Below, in pieces: positions 8,160-17,421 of a stretch of DNA of 33,878 bases. The position numbers and the translations under genes are program-made. Numbering within the stretch: position 1 is the stretch's first letter; the number at the start of each line of letters is the position of its first letter. Source of the DNA: an uncultured Succinivibrionaceae bacterium (lineage in GTDB: Bacteria > Pseudomonadota > Gammaproteobacteria > Enterobacterales > Succinivibrionaceae); contig UQCV01000017.1 in assembly GCA_900539665.1 (NCBI GenBank), positions 1-33,878 on the forward strand, in the 5' to 3' direction. The notes under the pieces were generated by a model that was not told the DNA's origin, ran no database searches, and saw nothing but the letters and a program-made list of their open reading frames with translations.

Positions 8160-8738
8160 ATGGCTGAACAATTGTTTACCGTTCAAGGAAGCTTGCCCCT
8201 TAATCTCGAATTTTTAGCTTCTGATTTTGTTTTGCCAGAATTTGCTGATTTCGTGGCGCAAAAACCTCAAATCTTTAAGTTATGCGGGGCTTTGCCGGCA
8301 CTTGATTTTAAATCGACGAAAGCGATTAAAGAAGACGGTCCTGAGTACGCTGAACTAGTTGCTGCAGTTGAGCGGCAGAATGAAAAAATTAACCAAATTT
8401 TAAGTTTCTTGATTTCGGTTTATGATGAAAAATTCGAATCTTTTGAAACATATGAATTTAGTGGTAATGGCTTTAGCTTTGTTGCCCCTCTAACTAAAAA
8501 GGTAAAAATAGGTTCTTTGCTTAGAACTAGGATTTATCTTTTAGATTCTTCAACGGCAGTATTTTGCTACGTTCGAATTATAGGATTAGCGCCTGCTCCT
8601 CAAGGCCTGCAGGGACAATTGATAAATTCTGAATTTGTGCTGATTGAGGCTGAAGATCGTGAACAGATGGTGGGGGCTACTTTTAGAGCCCAGCGTCACC
8701 AATTGCGCTTAAGAGCTAAAAAGAATCAAAGCCTTTAG
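8160..8738 (+). CDS. PilZ-like protein upstream of lolCDE
   Basis: A 192-aa soluble protein that looks like the atypical PilZ family. It has an alpha-helical segment (about 66-90, ERQNEKINQILSFLI), then a beta-barrel-like part with EFSGNGFSF, an imperfect form of the PilZ motif (D/N)xSxxG. I see no RxxxR motif in the usual place, so c-di-GMP binding is doubtful. The start at 8160 is preferred over the ATG at 8127 because GGTGG lies at the right distance. As I recall, Pseudomonas also has a PilZ-type gene next to lolCDE, so the linkage may be conserved. The role is unknown; it ends 38 bp before lolC and probably shares its transcript. Confidence 0.6.
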   Translation: MAEQLFTVQGSLPLNLEFLASDFVLPEFADFVAQKPQIFKLCGALPALDFKSTKAIKEDGPEYAELVAAVERQNEKINQILSFLISVYDEKFESFETYEFSGNGFSFVAPLTKKVKIGSLLRTRIYLLDSSTAVFCYVRIIGLAPAPQGLQGQLINSEFVLIEAEDREQMVGATFRAQRHQLRLRAKKNQSL

Positions 8739-8776
8739 CTAGAAGCTACTCTAAATACTGCTGACTGGATAAAAAA

Positions 8777-10015
8777 ATGAAAAAACCTTTAAGCTTCTTG
8801 TTTTTATTTATTGGTTTACGTTACGCGTGGCCTTCTGGGAGTCGGCGTTTTGCGTCATTTATTTCGGTGCTTTGTATGCTCGGGATTACCTTAGGGGTAG
8901 CAGCGCTAATCATCGTAATTTCAGTAATGAATGGGCTTGAAAGTGAATTAAAGGAACGCGTGCTTTCGTCGGTTCCTCACGCTGTGGTAAGTGCACCGCA
9001 AGGGAACTTACCTATGCATTATGATTATGAGGCTATTGTGGCTCAAGATCCAAATGTGATTGGGGCAATGCCACAGATTGCTGATGAAATCATGATTCAA
9101 AGTGGCAGTGGCTTAAGTGGGGCTATGATTTACGGCATTATGCCCGAAGTTTATCCAAAACACGATTTAGTTCGCACCTCTGCTGGTAACGAAGCCTTCA
9201 ATAATCTGCTACCAAATACATTTGAAGTGGTTATTGGGAGCAAACTTGCCTCGGCGTTGGGCGCTTCTATTGGGGATAAGGTTCGCATTATTTCTCCGCG
9301 TAATATTCGCTATACCCCTATGGGGCGCATTCCAGCGCAAAGACTTTTTCGAGTGAGTGGGATTTTTTCCTCCGGGGTTGATAAATCCGATGGGGCAGTG
9401 GTGTTAGCAAATATTGAAGATGTACGGCGCTTAGCAGGAATCCCTAAAGATGAAGTTAGTGGGGTGCGGTTTTGGTTACGGGATCCATTTGGGTCTGACC
9501 ATTTTATCTCCAAAGTAGCAACCATTGATCCGGCGGTAAAAGTTACTGATTGGCGTGTATCTGAAGGTGAATTTTTTCAGAGCGTAGCGATGGAAAAAAC
9601 CATGATGTCTCTGATGTTAGCCCTCATAATTTTAGTTGCAGCTTTTAATATGTTTTCAGCCCTTATTATGGTGGTGACCAACAAGATTGCGGAAATTGCA
9701 ATTTTACGGACCATGGGGGCGCAAACTAGAACCATTTTAGGCATCTTTGTCGTCGAAGGCGCGTTAAGTGGAATTATTGGTGCAATGTTAGGAACCGTAC
9801 TTGGTTTACTTGCTGTGGCCAATATTGATGCGTTATTAAGTTCTTTAGGTCTCAATTTTTACCTTGGGGCTGGGGGTAATATGCCGTGTGAGTTACGCTA
9901 TCCCCAGGTTGCATTGGTGGCCGGTGGAACTATATTGTTAAGTTTTTTAATTACCATTTATCCATCTTTAAAAGGGGCTCATATGCGCCCAGCTCAATCG
10001 TTACGTTATGAATAA
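8777..10015 (+). CDS. lolC: Lipoprotein-releasing ABC transporter permease LolC
   Basis: Inner-membrane permease of the LolCDE complex, which extracts outer-membrane lipoproteins and passes them to LolA. The 412-aa protein has the LolC/E layout: a short cytoplasmic start with LRYAW, TM1 (about 26-51), a large periplasmic domain (about 52-270), then three helices (about 275-298, 318-346, 377-399). TNKIAEIAILRTMGA after TM2 is the coupling helix that contacts LolD. The MNGLESEL segment after TM1 is shared with LolE, but the N-terminus and position first in the cluster favour LolC. The ATG has GGAT upstream. Confidence 0.92.
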   Translation: MKKPLSFLFLFIGLRYAWPSGSRRFASFISVLCMLGITLGVAALIIVISVMNGLESELKERVLSSVPHAVVSAPQGNLPMHYDYEAIVAQDPNVIGAMPQIADEIMIQSGSGLSGAMIYGIMPEVYPKHDLVRTSAGNEAFNNLLPNTFEVVIGSKLASALGASIGDKVRIISPRNIRYTPMGRIPAQRLFRVSGIFSSGVDKSDGAVVLANIEDVRRLAGIPKDEVSGVRFWLRDPFGSDHFISKVATIDPAVKVTDWRVSEGEFFQSVAMEKTMMSLMLALIILVAAFNMFSALIMVVTNKIAEIAILRTMGAQTRTILGIFVVEGALSGIIGAMLGTVLGLLAVANIDALLSSLGLNFYLGAGGNMPCELRYPQVALVAGGTILLSFLITIYPSLKGAHMRPAQSLRYE

Positions 10016-10075
10016 AATGACCAAACGTGAAATGGTAAAAAGTCTATTTTTCGGACTCTAAAAGGAGAATTTTAG

Positions 10076-10756
10076 GTGTCAGCTCAAATTTTAGTACAAG
10101 CTTCGGGTTTGGTCCGAGAATATCGGGAAGGTAAGATTGTCACTCCGGTACTTCGTGGCGTTAATCTCCATGTTTACGAAAATGAAATGGTTTCTATTAT
10201 TGGATCTAGTGGTTCAGGCAAGAGTACATTGCTGCATATTCTAGGAACCTTAGACCGTCCTGATAGTGGCGAATTATTGTTTAAAGGCCAGAATTTATTA
10301 AAACTCCATGGGCAGGCTATTGCTAGGTTTCGTAATGAAAATTTAGGTTTTGTGTACCAGTTTCATCATTTGTTATCAGACTTTACGGCTTTAGAAAATG
10401 CAGCTATGCCTCTTTTTATTCGTGGGGTTAAGCGAAAGGAGGCTTTTGCAAGAGCCGAAGTTCTTCTTGAACGTGTTGGTTTAGCTCACCGCATGAAACA
10501 CAAACCGTCTGAGCTTTCCGGTGGGGAACGCCAACGTGTGGCGATTGCGCGAGCTATTGTCGGCAAACCATCATTGGTGCTTGCTGATGAACCAACTGGT
10601 AACTTAGATCATAGTAGTGCGGAATCTATATTTGAGTTGTTGAGTGAATTAAAACAAGAAACTGGTTGTTCCTTAGTGGTTGTAACTCATGATCGCGACT
10701 TGGCCAGTCGCTTTGAGCGTCAAATTGAAATGCGTGATGGCGTTGTGATGGAGTAG
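10076..10756 (+). CDS. lolD: Lipoprotein-releasing ABC transporter ATPase LolD
   Basis: Cytoplasmic ATPase that powers LolCE. The 226-aa product has Walker A GSSGSGKST (43-51), the Q-loop in VYQFHHLL (93-100), signature LSGGE (147-151), Walker B LVLADE (167-172) and the switch His205 in THD. FHHLL is the family form that marks LolD among MacB-like ATPases. The start is GTG, with AAAGGAGAA seven bases upstream, so the site clearly decides it. lolE starts 8 bp after its stop. Confidence 0.95.
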   Translation: MSAQILVQASGLVREYREGKIVTPVLRGVNLHVYENEMVSIIGSSGSGKSTLLHILGTLDRPDSGELLFKGQNLLKLHGQAIARFRNENLGFVYQFHHLLSDFTALENAAMPLFIRGVKRKEAFARAEVLLERVGLAHRMKHKPSELSGGERQRVAIARAIVGKPSLVLADEPTGNLDHSSAESIFELLSELKQETGCSLVVVTHDRDLASRFERQIEMRDGVVME

Positions 10757-10764
10757 GTATCGTT

Positions 10765-12030
10765 ATGTTTCTCCCGTTGTCATGTCTTATAGGTTGGCGT
10801 TTTTCGCGGACACGTCGTCGTTCGGCGATGGCTAAGTTTATTTCTCTTTCTTCTTGTTTGGGGATTGCTCTTGGAGTTGCGGTTTTAATTATTGGGCTCT
10901 CGGCCATGAATGGTTTTGAAAGTGAATTAAAACACCGAGTGCTAGGGGTTATTCCTAATGCAGAGCTTTCAGCGGCTATTCCTCCTTTAAATGATGTTTC
11001 AGCCTTAACTAAAATAGCTTTAGCTGATGAAAACGTTAAAGCGGTAGCTCCGGTAGTAGTACTTAATGCTATTTTAAGCCATGAAGCTGTCTTTAAAGGC
11101 GTGAGTATTCGAGGGGTTGAACCTAAGAGTGCCTCTAGCGTTACGGCAGCCGATGAGTTTATTGAAGGTGATGGGTTAGGGGAACTAAGTGCGGATTCTA
11201 AGGCGCGTAATATCATTCTCGGTTCGCAAATTGCCGAAAAGCTCCAAGTTAAAGTTGGGGACAACATTGAACTAATTTCGGCTAACGTGGAGCCTAACGG
11301 CGCCATGAAAGCCCCTGTTGGGCGCATGTTCCGGGTTGGTGGCATCTTAAAAATAGGGGGCCAAATCGACAACTTACTTGCCTTTATCCATATTGATGCC
11401 GCGCGGGAAATTGCGGGTTTAGCCCCAGATAGCGCGAATTTAATCGAACTCAAGGTAAATGATTTGTTTCTGGCGCAAGCTCAAGCTTATGAGGCGGCAA
11501 GAGCTATCGCGGCCAAAGCTGGTACGGCTTTATATGTGAGAAGTTGGGTGAGTACCATGGGACACTTGTACCGTGATATTCAAATGATTCGCTCAATTTT
11601 ATATTTAGCCTTAGTGCTTATTGTTACAGTCGCATGCTTTAACATAATTTCAAACCTTATCATGATTACCAATGAAAAACGCTCTGAAGTTGCGATTCTT
11701 CAATCCATGGGGGCTGGAAGATTAACTATTTTTAATAGTTTTGTGAGCCTTGGAATTATAAGTGGGACTTTGGGGGTAGGAGCTGGGGTTGTGGTTGGCG
11801 TTTTAGCTTCAACTTATCTCACCCAAATTGTAGGGGCTCTACAATTGGTGTTGGGCTTTGAGCTTTTGAATTCACACAATTATTTTATTAACTATGTGCC
11901 AAGTGTGGTGCAGGTTAAGGATGTGGTTTTGGTGGCGGCTGTGGCTTTGGGGATTAGTCTAATAGCTTCATCTTTGCCTTCCCTGTTCGTTAATAGAATT
12001 TCACCAGCGCAAGAACTTTCAGGTAAGTGA
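10765..12030 (+). CDS. lolE: Lipoprotein-releasing ABC transporter permease LolE
   Basis: Second permease of the LolCDE complex, 421 aa, paralogous to the lolC product upstream. It starts MFLPLSCLIGWRFSRTRRRS, the typical LolE form, then TM1 (about 25-50) with MNGFESEL, a periplasmic domain, and three C-terminal helices. TNEKRSEVAILQSMGA is the coupling helix. The ribosome site is weak (TAGGT), fitting coupling to lolD. Presence of separate LolC and LolE, rather than one LolF, agrees with an enterobacteria-like gammaproteobacterium. Confidence 0.92.
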   Translation: MFLPLSCLIGWRFSRTRRRSAMAKFISLSSCLGIALGVAVLIIGLSAMNGFESELKHRVLGVIPNAELSAAIPPLNDVSALTKIALADENVKAVAPVVVLNAILSHEAVFKGVSIRGVEPKSASSVTAADEFIEGDGLGELSADSKARNIILGSQIAEKLQVKVGDNIELISANVEPNGAMKAPVGRMFRVGGILKIGGQIDNLLAFIHIDAAREIAGLAPDSANLIELKVNDLFLAQAQAYEAARAIAAKAGTALYVRSWVSTMGHLYRDIQMIRSILYLALVLIVTVACFNIISNLIMITNEKRSEVAILQSMGAGRLTIFNSFVSLGIISGTLGVGAGVVVGVLASTYLTQIVGALQLVLGFELLNSHNYFINYVPSVVQVKDVVLVAAVALGISLIASSLPSLFVNRISPAQELSGK

Positions 12031-12066
12031 TTTTAAGTTCAGTTTTACATGCGTAAGTTCAAATTG

Positions 12067-12099
12067 GGCTAAAACCAATTGGTCTAATTGGTTTTAGCC
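12067..12099. terminator. Perfect inverted repeat between convergent lolE and M48 genes
   Basis: GGCTAAAACCAATT and AATTGGTTTTAGCC form a perfect 14-bp stem over GGTCT. It lies where a shared terminator is expected, but neither side has a T-run, so termination is not certain. Confidence 0.55.
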
Positions 12100-12144
12100 T
12101 TAGTAAAACTACGATCTTCTATGACCCATTAGACTTAAATTTAT

Positions 12145-14859
12145 TTAGCATATAACGATGCTTATGATGTTGTTTAAGAATCTTTCATCGGCAGTAATGT
12201 CGTTATCAGCTTTAATAATGTAGTTAAATCCTAGTTTAAAGCGTTCCTTTTGTTCCCGGGTAGCAGTGCGTAGCTCTAATAAGTTAGCAAATATGCTTTT
12301 AATTAGAACTGGTTTATAAGGTTGGGGCTGAATACTAGCTCGGTCACAAGCAGTGTTGAGAAAATCTTGTCTCGTTAGCTCGTTTGTTGGGGTACTATTG
12401 GTAGCTAAATAGTTATAGAGCCCAATACACAAGTTAGCGAAAGTATCTTCAGGCATAACGTAATTGCTGTTAAGAATTTCGCGTAAATCAATTACAAGAC
12501 TAAAGTAAGCTAACTTGCTATTTTGTGGTTCAAGATTAAATAACCGCTGAAAAGCAATGTGCATACCGCGCTTACACCCAATATCAATTGCATCGTAACT
12601 TTGTTTAAAGCTGTAAATAAGTTTATTTAAATCTTCTTCCGACATGTTGAAATCGGTATCAGCTTTTGGGTGTTTAAGTTCGGCAATCGCTTTACTTAAG
12701 TGCTGATGATCGTAAATATTTGAAAGAGCGATTAGGTTATCTGGTTCTTGCACTAACATGCCCATAATTTTAAGGAAGGTATTGTAAGTGCGTTTTTGTT
12801 CTAATTCAGTTTGGCGAGTTTGACCTTCTTCAAGCCCGGCTTCTTGCATAATGTCACTTACAGAGCGCATCTGTTCTTTTATGATGACAGCTTCTGAGGC
12901 ATCGATAGCATATTCTGTAGCTTCGTGATCGGTGCAATGAGATTCTAATAGAGCTCTAATAACCTGGGCTTCCATAGAGAACATATGTTTTTCGGACTTT
13001 GGATAGATGGTGTCAATAGCGTTGGTCACCATTCTAAAATGTTTCAAGTCAAGTTCACAAAAGCTTGTGAGTACCATTTTTAGTTTGGTTAGTGGGAACG
13101 GAATATAGTCAGTATATTCAAGCCCACATTCTTTAAGGCACTTAGTGTAAATAGGCAAGAAGTCGGAGTCTGGGACCTTTGTGGCCTGTTGGAGTAAAAA
13201 GCCAAAAAGGCGTGGTACCATCGCTTTATACACAGGCTCCTCGAACTTATTATTGGCGTCTACCATTTCAGTAGTAAAAAGAATATTGAGGGCTAAAGCG
13301 CCTAAATTTTGGGGTTCTGTTTTTATGAGGTTATTTATTATGGTTCTCGCTTGTGTCTGAATGAGCTCGGCACTTAATTTGTAAAAAGCACGACATTTAT
13401 TAATCACATTAAAGATAGTGCTGTCGTCTGTAGGGACCGCCCGCCCTCTATTAAGCTCTCGCTTAAAATTTGTAGGAGCGGTGTTGGCTAATTGCGTCAC
13501 AGTGCTATCGTCTTGAGCCACAAGGCGTACCAAGGCACAAGTTGCTTGGGCTAGATTAGAAAAATTAGCAGAATTGATCCCTGAATCATCAGATTCCCCA
13601 GGGATTAAATTCATATCATAAGTTTGGGCGACAACGGCGGTGGCTACGATGGCCCTATTAAGTTCTATATTGTCGTAGTTTTGCGCGCTTTGTCCACCGA
13701 TTACTTGGAGAGCATCTGGGATTTCTTTAGGTGGTTTACGTTTTAATTCTTCATAAACCTTGCGGGCAGTTTCTTGAACTTCACCATGACCGACTATGCT
13801 TTCTAACGCTTGGATGCGGTTTTTAATTGAAGGGTGGGTATCAAAAATTTCTGAAAACGCAGGTGCAAAATACATGTGGCTATACGGAGAGGTACCAAAA
13901 CGAAAGGCATGAGTTTCATTGGCAATTTTTAATAACGCGCCAATAAGCCCCGCTGGGTTTCTCGTGTATTTTACTGCGGTAGCATCGGCAATATATTCGT
14001 TGCTTCGTGAAACTGAGCGTTTCATAAATTCCCCAAAAATCATCCCTATGATCCCCGCGCCTAAAATAACGCACCCGATGGAGCCAATGAGAAAGGAAGC
14101 GTAGAGAGCATTTTTTCGGTCTTCGCTATCAATAATCGCAGAACTAGTTTGCGATCTTGTCTCCATAATGAAGGTGCCGATATCAGCGATGATGGTCATC
14201 CCACTTATCGCAGCTACTGCTTTCATGTTGGTTTCAGTATCACCGTTACAAATGTGGCTAAATTCGTGGGCGATAACGCCTTGCATTTCATCACGGGTAA
14301 GTTTGGTAAGAGCGCCATAGCTTACGCTAATGCCTGCTTCATTACGATCAAGCCCCATAGTACATGCATTGATTCTAGTGTTAGTTAAATCCACATAGAT
14401 TTCTGGTCGTTTAACGTTAGCTGCAATAGCCATTTCTTCGACAATATTGCTTAAGACCTTGCATGATTCAGGAGTGATAAGGCGAAAGATGTCATACTGA
14501 TAGTCAGAAAGAGAGATCGACATTTTGTCTTTTTCGAGGAGCAAATTGTCGAAAATAACCTGTAGATTAATGTGGCCCATGCTTTCAAAAAGGGAGTTTA
14601 CCCCTTTTTTCATCAAGTTTTTATGCCACACATAACTGCCATAAATAATTATACCCACAAAAAGATACCCAGCTAACCGGCCTAACCATAGGTCTCTAGA
14701 AAGTTCAGCTGCGTTAGCGGGGTCTGCATGTATAGTAATAATCCCAGCTATGATTTCAGCCATAACTGTAGCAATGATTAGATAACCCAAAACAAAAATG
14801 AATTTGAAGATAAAACTAATTTTTTTGTTTTTGCGAATATGGGTATAAAAGGTTTGCAT
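12145..14859 (-). CDS. Large membrane M48 metallopeptidase with TerB-like C-terminus
   Basis: A 904-aa zinc protease of the HtpX/Ste24 family. Residues about 15-40 and 60-80 are membrane helices, and two more lie at about 215-275. The zinc site is HEFSH (198-202) with third ligand Glu288 in NEYIADA. The protease domain ends near residue 365; the remaining 540 residues are mostly helical. The last part (LLELRTATREQKERFKLGF, then ADNDITADERF) resembles the acidic TerB-like tail of some large bacterial M48 proteins. The likely role is membrane protein quality control. An upstream TTG (14877) extends the frame by 6 codons, but GGAG fits the ATG at 14859 better. No lemA partner is adjacent. It follows ackA but has a terminator in between. 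Confidence 0.8.
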   Translation of the reverse strand: MQTFYTHIRKNKKISFIFKFIFVLGYLIIATVMAEIIAGIITIHADPANAAELSRDLWLGRLAGYLFVGIIIYGSYVWHKNLMKKGVNSLFESMGHINLQVIFDNLLLEKDKMSISLSDYQYDIFRLITPESCKVLSNIVEEMAIAANVKRPEIYVDLTNTRINACTMGLDRNEAGISVSYGALTKLTRDEMQGVIAHEFSHICNGDTETNMKAVAAISGMTIIADIGTFIMETRSQTSSAIIDSEDRKNALYASFLIGSIGCVILGAGIIGMIFGEFMKRSVSRSNEYIADATAVKYTRNPAGLIGALLKIANETHAFRFGTSPYSHMYFAPAFSEIFDTHPSIKNRIQALESIVGHGEVQETARKVYEELKRKPPKEIPDALQVIGGQSAQNYDNIELNRAIVATAVVAQTYDMNLIPGESDDSGINSANFSNLAQATCALVRLVAQDDSTVTQLANTAPTNFKRELNRGRAVPTDDSTIFNVINKCRAFYKLSAELIQTQARTIINNLIKTEPQNLGALALNILFTTEMVDANNKFEEPVYKAMVPRLFGFLLQQATKVPDSDFLPIYTKCLKECGLEYTDYIPFPLTKLKMVLTSFCELDLKHFRMVTNAIDTIYPKSEKHMFSMEAQVIRALLESHCTDHEATEYAIDASEAVIIKEQMRSVSDIMQEAGLEEGQTRQTELEQKRTYNTFLKIMGMLVQEPDNLIALSNIYDHQHLSKAIAELKHPKADTDFNMSEEDLNKLIYSFKQSYDAIDIGCKRGMHIAFQRLFNLEPQNSKLAYFSLVIDLREILNSNYVMPEDTFANLCIGLYNYLATNSTPTNELTRQDFLNTACDRASIQPQPYKPVLIKSIFANLLELRTATREQKERFKLGFNYIIKADNDITADERFLNNIISIVIC

Positions 14860-15000
14860 TAGCGGTCCGTGCTCCAATAATTCTATATCACCGTTCTTGT
14901 TATTATATAAAAAATTAACCTTAATAATTTAATTATGCGCCATAAATTTTGTAAATTTGTTGCTGTGCAAACTAAGTTCGCAAATGAAAAAAAGAGGAAA

Positions 15001-15029
15001 AAAGAGACTAGGTAAAACCTAGTCTCTTT
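15001..15029 (-). terminator. Rho-independent terminator of ackA
   Basis: AAAGAGACTAGGT and ACCTAGTCTCTTT pair perfectly over AAA. The minus strand continues TTTTTTCC, 33 bases after the ackA stop. Confidence 0.92.
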
Positions 15030-15061
15030 AGGGATTAGTACAAAGTATGTTTAAAGCAACA

Positions 15062-16282
15062 TTACTTTACAAACTTAAAAGCGCTTTGAGCAATAACGAG
15101 TTCTTCGTTAGTAGGAACTACAACCACCTTAACCTTTGAATCAGGAGCGTGGATAGGGCCGCTACCACCTAAGTAAGCACGAGCCTTAGAGTTGAGTTCT
15201 TCGTCGATCTTCACGCCAAATACTTGAGGTAAAAGTTCAACTACACGCTTACGCATGAGGTATGAGTTTTCACCGATACCACCAGTGAAGACAATAGCGT
15301 CAACAGTCCCAAGCGGTACATAGTAAGAAGCGATGAACTTAGCTAAACGGTAGCAGAACATTTCGAAAGCAAGGGTAGCCTTTTCTTCGTGGTTTTCGTA
15401 GCCTTCGGTAATGCCACGCCAGTCAGAAGTTACACCTGAAATCCCAAGGAGACCTGACTTCTTGTTGAACATGTCACGAACATCTTCAACCTTGTAACCA
15501 AGAACGTCACACATGAAGAATACAACAGATGGGTCGATTTCACCGCAACGAGTACCCATAACGAGACCGTCGAGTGGAGTTAAACCCATAGAGGTATCCA
15601 TGCACTTACCATTCTTAACGGCAGAAACAGAAGCACCATTGCCGAGGTGGCAGGTGATAACGTTGAAATTGTTAGGATCTGCACCTAATTGTTCACAAAT
15701 GGTCTTTGATACATATGCGTGAGAAGTACCGTGGGCCCCATACTTACGAATACCGTATTTGGTGTAAAGTTCTTCAGGAATAGCAAAACGGTATGCAACT
15801 GGTGGCATAGTCTGGTGGAACGCAGTATCGAATACAGTTACGTGTGGTACGGTAGAGAATGCTTTACGTGCAGCTCTAATCCCAATGAGGTGAGCTGGGT
15901 TGTGGAGCGGTGCAAATGGAATGCACTTTTCAATGCCGGCTTCAACTTCATCAGTAACTAAAGTAGGTTCGCTATAAAGTTCACCACCTTGAACGATACG
16001 GTGGCCAACAGCGCAAATAGACTTGAGAAGTTCTGGAGCTGAAGCGAGGATGTTGTTGTTGAGGTAATTGATCGCAACCTGGTGGTCAGCACCTTTACCT
16101 AAAGTATCCTTTTGCTTTTCTTGACCTTCGAAACGCCAATCGATTCTTGCGTCGTCGAGGGTAAGGGCTTCAGCGATACCGTTCAGATACACGTGACCGG
16201 TCTTTGGGTCAATGATTGCAAATTTAACGGATGAGCTGCCGCAGTTGATAACTAATACAGTTTTTTCAACAGTTGAAGTCAT
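15062..16282 (-). CDS. ackA: Acetate kinase
   Basis: Makes ATP and acetate from acetyl phosphate and ADP in fermentation. The 406-aa product (E. coli 400) has the NCGSSSVKF entry loop (Asn13), Arg95 in GHRIVQGG, catalytic Asp152 in FDTAFH, His184 in GAHGTSH, then CHLGNGAS, Arg245 in TRCGEIDPS and FTGGIGENS. The start at 16282 is chosen over one 7 codons upstream because AAGGAAA lies nine bases before it. The usual partner pta is not on either side: the downstream gene is the M48 protease behind a terminator, and upstream is a gene-free leader. Codon bias is high, as in pgk. Confidence 0.97.
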   Translation of the reverse strand: MTSTVEKTVLVINCGSSSVKFAIIDPKTGHVYLNGIAEALTLDDARIDWRFEGQEKQKDTLGKGADHQVAINYLNNNILASAPELLKSICAVGHRIVQGGELYSEPTLVTDEVEAGIEKCIPFAPLHNPAHLIGIRAARKAFSTVPHVTVFDTAFHQTMPPVAYRFAIPEELYTKYGIRKYGAHGTSHAYVSKTICEQLGADPNNFNVITCHLGNGASVSAVKNGKCMDTSMGLTPLDGLVMGTRCGEIDPSVVFFMCDVLGYKVEDVRDMFNKKSGLLGISGVTSDWRGITEGYENHEEKATLAFEMFCYRLAKFIASYYVPLGTVDAIVFTGGIGENSYLMRKRVVELLPQVFGVKIDEELNSKARAYLGGSGPIHAPDSKVKVVVVPTNEELVIAQSAFKFVK

Positions 16283-16664
16283 GATTGTTTCCTTGGTGAA
16301 CATGTGGCTAAGGTATGCGCTAATACACTGCCTTAAGGAACATGTTAAATTTATGCATTAGCAGTCTTGGTGAGACCGCTCCCGGAGAAATTAATTTTTT
16401 AGAAAGCTCGGGCTTATCTGACGTCTGCCTTTTAAGGCAGGCTTCCTGTAAAAGCTCCTCGTAAGAGTTTTGACAGGCAAAACTGTTTGTTTGTCTCTTG
16501 GTATAGGTATAAATACGTAAGTGGCAACAACAGGTGACAGCGCGTTTACCTATGGTGTATTTAGTATTAGGAGAAATACTTTATGGCATTACGACGTCCA
16601 TAAAGATTAGCTTTATGGATACTTAAGTCGAAAATACGTGCTGACGGGCGTAATTTTACCACAG
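16283..16664 (-). ncRNA. Long, hairpin-rich leader of ackA
   Basis: No gene lies between 16283 and 16830. Transcription from the candidate promoter would give a leader of about 375 nt. It holds a perfect 9-bp stem TCCATAAAG/CTTTATGGA (16597-16619), AGTATT/AATACT (16563-16580), a perfect 7-bp stem AGTTTTG/CAAAACT (16466-16484) and CTGCCTT/AAGGCAG (16425-16440). I recognise no known riboswitch. A cis-regulatory RNA is possible but unproven. Nothing was recognised in 16696-16830. Confidence 0.35.
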
Positions 16665-16695
16665 ACTATATATTTTCTCGCATAAATTCCGTAAA
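16665..16695 (-). promoter_or_regulatory. Candidate sigma-70 promoter of ackA
   Basis: On the minus strand TTTACG (16695-16690), then TATATA after 17 bp (16672-16667) or TATAGT after 19 bp (16670-16665). Confidence 0.35.
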
Positions 16696-16830
16696 ACTTT
16701 ACCAAGGTTTTGGGGATAAGAGAGGCTAGGGCTGTTTAAGGCTTTAAAAAGGCTTTAAAACGGCTGGTAAGGACACGACTTTTGAAGGGGGAAATTTTTC
16801 CTCGGAGATTTTAGGAAAGGCTGTTTATGG

Positions 16831-17325
16831 TCATAACCACCGTCTAACCTTGGCACAATAAGCTTCATATTCGGGAAAACGTCTTCCTAGTTTAAATTCT
16901 TCACGTTTTATTTCACAAGTTAGGATTGAAAACAGTAAAGGCCATGTTGCTATTAGATACCACGGGGCTAACAACATCACACAGGCTCCGTGAAAAAACA
17001 AGAGTGAAAGATACATTGGATTTCTTGAAATAGCATAAATGCCGGTCGTAATTATTCGATGACGTTTAATGGTAAATGGTAGTGGAGAAACGAGATATTT
17101 TTTAAAAGTTAGTAGAGCATCGGCCGCAATGATAAAACCAATTATAAACAGGATAGCACTTCCACAAAGTTGCCACCATTTAAAGTTACTAAGGAGTAAA
17201 AAGTCAGTCCCCTGATGATGAAGGACATAATCAATGGTTGCAGGCAAAGTACAGACCAACCACCATAAGGGAGGGGTGTGTTTGGCCATAATGAGTGTTT
17301 TTTTTAAAGTCGAAACAAAGTTCAT
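16831..17325 (-). CDS. Isoprenylcysteine/phospholipid methyltransferase-like membrane protein
   Basis: A small membrane protein (164 aa) of the ICMT/PEMT methyltransferase superfamily. Membrane segments lie at about 19-37, 52-72 and 105-135. The family signature is TTGIYAISRNPMYL (93-106), followed by CEIKREEFKLGRRF, PEYEAY and KVRRWL, where the paired glutamates and the arginine are typical of the SAM-binding end. The substrate cannot be told; bacterial members are mostly uncharacterised. No start has a good ribosome site: ATG 17325 is used, TTG 17337 is possible, and ATG 17289 (MAKHTPPLWW, 152 aa) fits the usual family N-terminus. It is divergent from flrB. Confidence 0.65.
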   Translation of the reverse strand: MNFVSTLKKTLIMAKHTPPLWWLVCTLPATIDYVLHHQGTDFLLLSNFKWWQLCGSAILFIIGFIIAADALLTFKKYLVSPLPFTIKRHRIITTGIYAISRNPMYLSLLFFHGACVMLLAPWYLIATWPLLFSILTCEIKREEFKLGRRFPEYEAYCAKVRRWL

Positions 17326-17421
17326 AGTAAGTGCCAAGAATTAGGATTACATCGTAAATTATACAGTGAGAGAGGTGGAGGTTAAAGGCAATAAAGCGAT
17401 AACTGTAACCTAAGTGAAAAA

